DNA from: Mycoplasmatota bacterium
Lineage (GTDB): Bacteria; Bacillota_I; Bacilli_A; Izemoplasmatales; Izemoplasmataceae
Direction: 5' to 3'
Length of the DNA stretch: 7,084 bases
Assembly: GCA_022712785.1 (NCBI GenBank)
Contig: JAFLJX010000161.1
Location: forward strand, 1 to 7,084
Shown here: positions 5,046 through 7,084 of the stretch, in pieces
How positions within the stretch are numbered: position 1 is the first letter of the stretch
Layout: each line of letters begins with the position of its first letter
The notes under the pieces: generated by a model
The model's input: only the letters and a program-made list of their open reading frames with translations
Told to the model about the DNA's origin: nothing
Database searches by the model: none
Position numbers and translations under genes: made by a program

Positions 5046-6836
5046 TTAAGTTCTTGGTCTAATTAGACAATGTTTTTCAAAGCCTATAAGATCATCTCTT
5101 CCAGCTTTTCTTAATGCTTTTACAACTAAATGATAGTTTTTAGGATTACGATATTGGATTAAAGCTCTTTGCATCGCTTTTTCTTCTTTTGTTGTAGGAA
5201 CGTATACTTTTTCCATAGTTCTAGGATCTAGACCTGTATGATACATACAAGTTGATAGAGTTCCTGGTGTTGGATAAAAGTCTTGAACTTGTTCTGGATA
5301 ATATTTTAAATCTCTTATATATTCAGCTAGTTCAATTGCTTCATTTAATGTTGAACCTGGATGAGAACTCATTAAATATGGAACTAAAAACTGATTTTTA
5401 TCGTGAATTTTATTTAATTCGTAATACTTTTTAACAAAAGAATCATAAAGTTCTCTTTTTGGTTTATTCATTTTATCAAGTACAGCATCACTAATATGTT
5501 CAGGAGCGACTTTTAGTTGTCCTGATACATGATGTTCAACTAACTCACTAAAAAATTCAGGGTTCTTATCGTACATTACATAGTCATATCTAACACCACT
5601 ACGTACAAATACTTTCTTAATACCTGGTAATTTTCTTAGGTCTCTTAAAACATCTAAATAATTTTTATGTGTGACTTTCAATAACGGACAAGCCTCATCG
5701 GATAAACAAGATTTATTTAAACATACTCCATGTTTATCTTGTTTTTCACATGCTACATCATAAAAATTAGCTGTTGGTCCCCCAACATCATGAATATATC
5801 CTTTAAAGTCTTTATCTTTTGTAATTTTTATTCCTTCTTCAATAATTGATTCTTTACTGCGCGATTGAATTATTCTTCCTTGATGATATGTTAGAGCACA
5901 AAAACTACATTCTCCAAAACATCCTCTATTTGAGATAATTGAAAACTTAACTTCATCTATCGCTGGAATGTGTCCTAATGTGGTATATATAGGATGATAA
6001 TTTCTTTCAAAAGGAAGACTATATACATTATCCATTTCGTCTTTAGTTAAAGGCCTATTTGGTGGATTTTGTACAATAGTATGATTTCTGTATATTTCAA
6101 CTAATGGTTTAGCTGAAATATGATCTGTATTTCTATGTTTTATAAGAAAACTTTTTGCGTATGTTTTTTTATTTTCTAGAATTTCATCATATGTTGGTAA
6201 TATTATTCCATCACTTGGAATATAATCTGGGTTCTTTGTTTTAAATACAGTACCTTTAATAAATACAATATCTTTAACATCTAATCCACTATGTAAATAA
6301 TCAGCAACTTCAATAATACTAAGTTCACTCATACCGTAAATCAAGATATCTGCTTTTGAATCAATTAAGATACTTTTACTAACAGTGTCTTTCCAATAAT
6401 CATAATGTGCTGTTCTTCTTAAAGACGCTTCTATTCCACCAATTAATATTGGTGTATTAGCAAATAATTTTCTTAATATTTGAGAATATTTTACAGTAGC
6501 ATAATCAGGTCTAAGCCCCATTCTACCACCTGGAGAATACATATCTTTACTTCTTTTTCTTTTAGATACTGTATAGTGGTTAACCATTGAATCAATGTTT
6601 CCACTTGATACTAAGAATCCAAGTCTTGGAGTTCCTAGTTCTAAAAAATCAAGATCGTTTCTCATATTAGGTTGAGCTACAATACCAACACTATATCCGT
6701 GAGACTCTAATAATCTAGAGATAATTGCTATACCAAAAGATGGATGATCTACATAAGCATCACCACTAACTAATATGAAATCTAGTTGTTCAATATTTCT
6801 TTCTATTAAATCTTCTTTTGATATTGGTAAAAACAT
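5046..6836 (-). CDS. ygiQ: YgiQ-family (UPF0313) radical SAM protein
   Basis: This 596-residue protein starts with the YgiQ N-terminal domain (FILVSGDAYVDHPSFG, 20-35; LIGGIEASLRR, 131-141). It then carries the radical SAM cluster motif C306-xxx-C310-xx-C313 in NRGCFGECSFCAL. The SAM-contacting GG motif VGGPTANFY (351-359) follows, then a conserved cysteine cluster (C363, C372, C377, C383). The C-terminal part includes LKVAPEHISD and YPTPGTLSTCMY. The reaction and substrate of this family are not established. Family members are typically 600-740 residues long, so this is a short but complete version. The ATG lies 4 bases after the upstream gene, with a modest Shine-Dalgarno AGGTGA (6846-6841) that overlaps that gene's stop codon. 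It is probably cotranscribed with the YgjP-like gene. Confidence 0.93.
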   Translation of the reverse strand: MFLPISKEDLIERNIEQLDFILVSGDAYVDHPSFGIAIISRLLESHGYSVGIVAQPNMRNDLDFLELGTPRLGFLVSSGNIDSMVNHYTVSKRKRSKDMYSPGGRMGLRPDYATVKYSQILRKLFANTPILIGGIEASLRRTAHYDYWKDTVSKSILIDSKADILIYGMSELSIIEVADYLHSGLDVKDIVFIKGTVFKTKNPDYIPSDGIILPTYDEILENKKTYAKSFLIKHRNTDHISAKPLVEIYRNHTIVQNPPNRPLTKDEMDNVYSLPFERNYHPIYTTLGHIPAIDEVKFSIISNRGCFGECSFCALTYHQGRIIQSRSKESIIEEGIKITKDKDFKGYIHDVGGPTANFYDVACEKQDKHGVCLNKSCLSDEACPLLKVTHKNYLDVLRDLRKLPGIKKVFVRSGVRYDYVMYDKNPEFFSELVEHHVSGQLKVAPEHISDAVLDKMNKPKRELYDSFVKKYYELNKIHDKNQFLVPYLMSSHPGSTLNEAIELAEYIRDLKYYPEQVQDFYPTPGTLSTCMYHTGLDPRTMEKVYVPTTKEEKAMQRALIQYRNPKNYHLVVKALRKAGRDDLIGFEKHCLIRPRT

Positions 6837-6840
6837 ATTA

Positions 6841-7083
6841 TCACCTGTTAAATTCTATATTTAATTCTTTCTTTAAAATTTTATAATTTGGACAGAGTTC
6901 ATTAAGCAGTTTATAAAAATCAGATGAATGATTTTGATGTATTAGATGAGTAATCTCATGAAGGAAAACATATTCAATAAATTTTTTATCATAATGTACT
7001 AATTTCAAGTTTAAATTTATTGTTTTCAATCTATGATTACAACTACCAAACCTTGTGGATGTATATCTCGTTCTAATTATAAT
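6841..7083 (-). CDS. YgjP/DUF45-type zinc metallopeptidase-fold protein, C-terminal part (5' end outside window)
   Basis: The frame is open to the right edge, giving 80 residues; the TTG at 7029 is internal, since the conserved segment TRFGSC (residues 10-15) lies upstream of it and matches the TRWGSC hallmark of DUF45. The zinc-binding motif H42-E43-I-T-H46 is followed by the third ligand H52 in QNHSSDFY, and then by LCPNYK, all typical of the YgjP/M48-related C-terminus. E. coli YgjP is reported to act as a UTP pyrophosphatase, and other members are annotated as metal-dependent hydrolases, so the substrate here is open. The stop codon TGA (6843-6841) forms part of the ygiQ ribosome-binding site, which suggests translational coupling. 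Confidence 0.85.
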   Translation of the reverse strand: MIIRTRYTSTRFGSCNHRLKTINLNLKLVHYDKKFIEYVFLHEITHLIHQNHSSDFYKLLNELCPNYKILKKELNIEFNR

Positions 7084-7084
7084 A

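Noticed and set aside
5252..5434. 60-residue plus-strand frame inside ygiQ
   Set aside because: It is antisense to the conserved C-terminal region of ygiQ, has Leu-rich low-complexity composition and resembles no family; it is a shadow frame.
7027..7029. TTG as the start of a 62-residue protein
   Set aside because: Conserved DUF45 sequence (TRFGSC) continues upstream in the same frame to the window edge, so the gene is cut by the window and TTG is an internal Leu codon.
1..7084. Genetic code 4 (TGA as Trp), as in Mycoplasma
   Set aside because: yqeM, rsfS, yqeH and the YgjP-like gene end at TGA at family-typical C-termini, with ATGA overlaps to the next genes and a terminator at the yqeM TGA.
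1..7084. Mobile element, CRISPR, tRNA, rRNA or defence system
   Set aside because: No transposase, integrase, direct-repeat array, tRNA-like cloverleaf or recognisable defence domain was seen; the genes are chromosomal housekeeping types with uniform base composition.

Overview
The window is a very AT-rich bacterial segment (about 30% GC by eye) that is almost entirely coding. Four genes end in TGA at family-typical lengths, one of them inside a clean intrinsic terminator, so the standard bacterial code applies rather than the Mycoplasma code in which TGA is Trp. The block yqeG-yqeH-yqeK-rsfS-yqeM is a hallmark of Bacillota and their wall-less relatives. The best guess is a low-GC Bacillota or an Acholeplasma/Haloplasma/Izemoplasma-type lineage; the exact taxon cannot be read from the sequence.

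Layout, left to right. (1) Positions 3-491 (+): the C-terminal part of a DtxR/MntR-family metal-dependent repressor. Its reading frame runs off the left edge, so the ATG at 78 is internal. (2) Positions 492-619: a convergent intergenic region with a perfect 14-bp hairpin, an orphan Shine-Dalgarno sequence with an 8-codon micro-ORF on the minus strand, and an A/T-tract terminator that can work in both directions. (3) Positions 620-1630 (-): galM, aldose 1-epimerase, with its own extended -10 promoter and terminator. (4) Positions 1733-4987 (-): a tightly packed operon transcribed yqeG, yqeH, yqeK, rsfS, yqeM. It starts at a near-consensus sigma-A promoter (5013-5041) and ends at an intrinsic terminator (1722-1746) that contains the yqeM stop codon. 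(5) Positions 5046-6836 (-): a YgiQ-family radical SAM protein, lying 4 bases downstream of (6) the C-terminal part of a YgjP/DUF45-type zinc metalloprotease-fold gene, which runs off the right edge.

The yqe operon is a ribosome-biogenesis and housekeeping unit: a circularly permuted GTPase for 30S assembly (YqeH), a ribosomal silencing factor acting on 50S (RsfS), a HAD phosphatase (YqeG), an HD-domain Ap4A hydrolase (YqeK) and a SAM methyltransferase (YqeM). Compared with the Bacillus arrangement, aroE, yhbY and nadD are missing between yqeH and yqeK, and the two genes now overlap by 4 bases.

I see no mobile element, CRISPR array, tRNA, rRNA or defence system, and no convincing undescribed system. 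The least explained structure is the hairpin and micro-ORF at 529-571.
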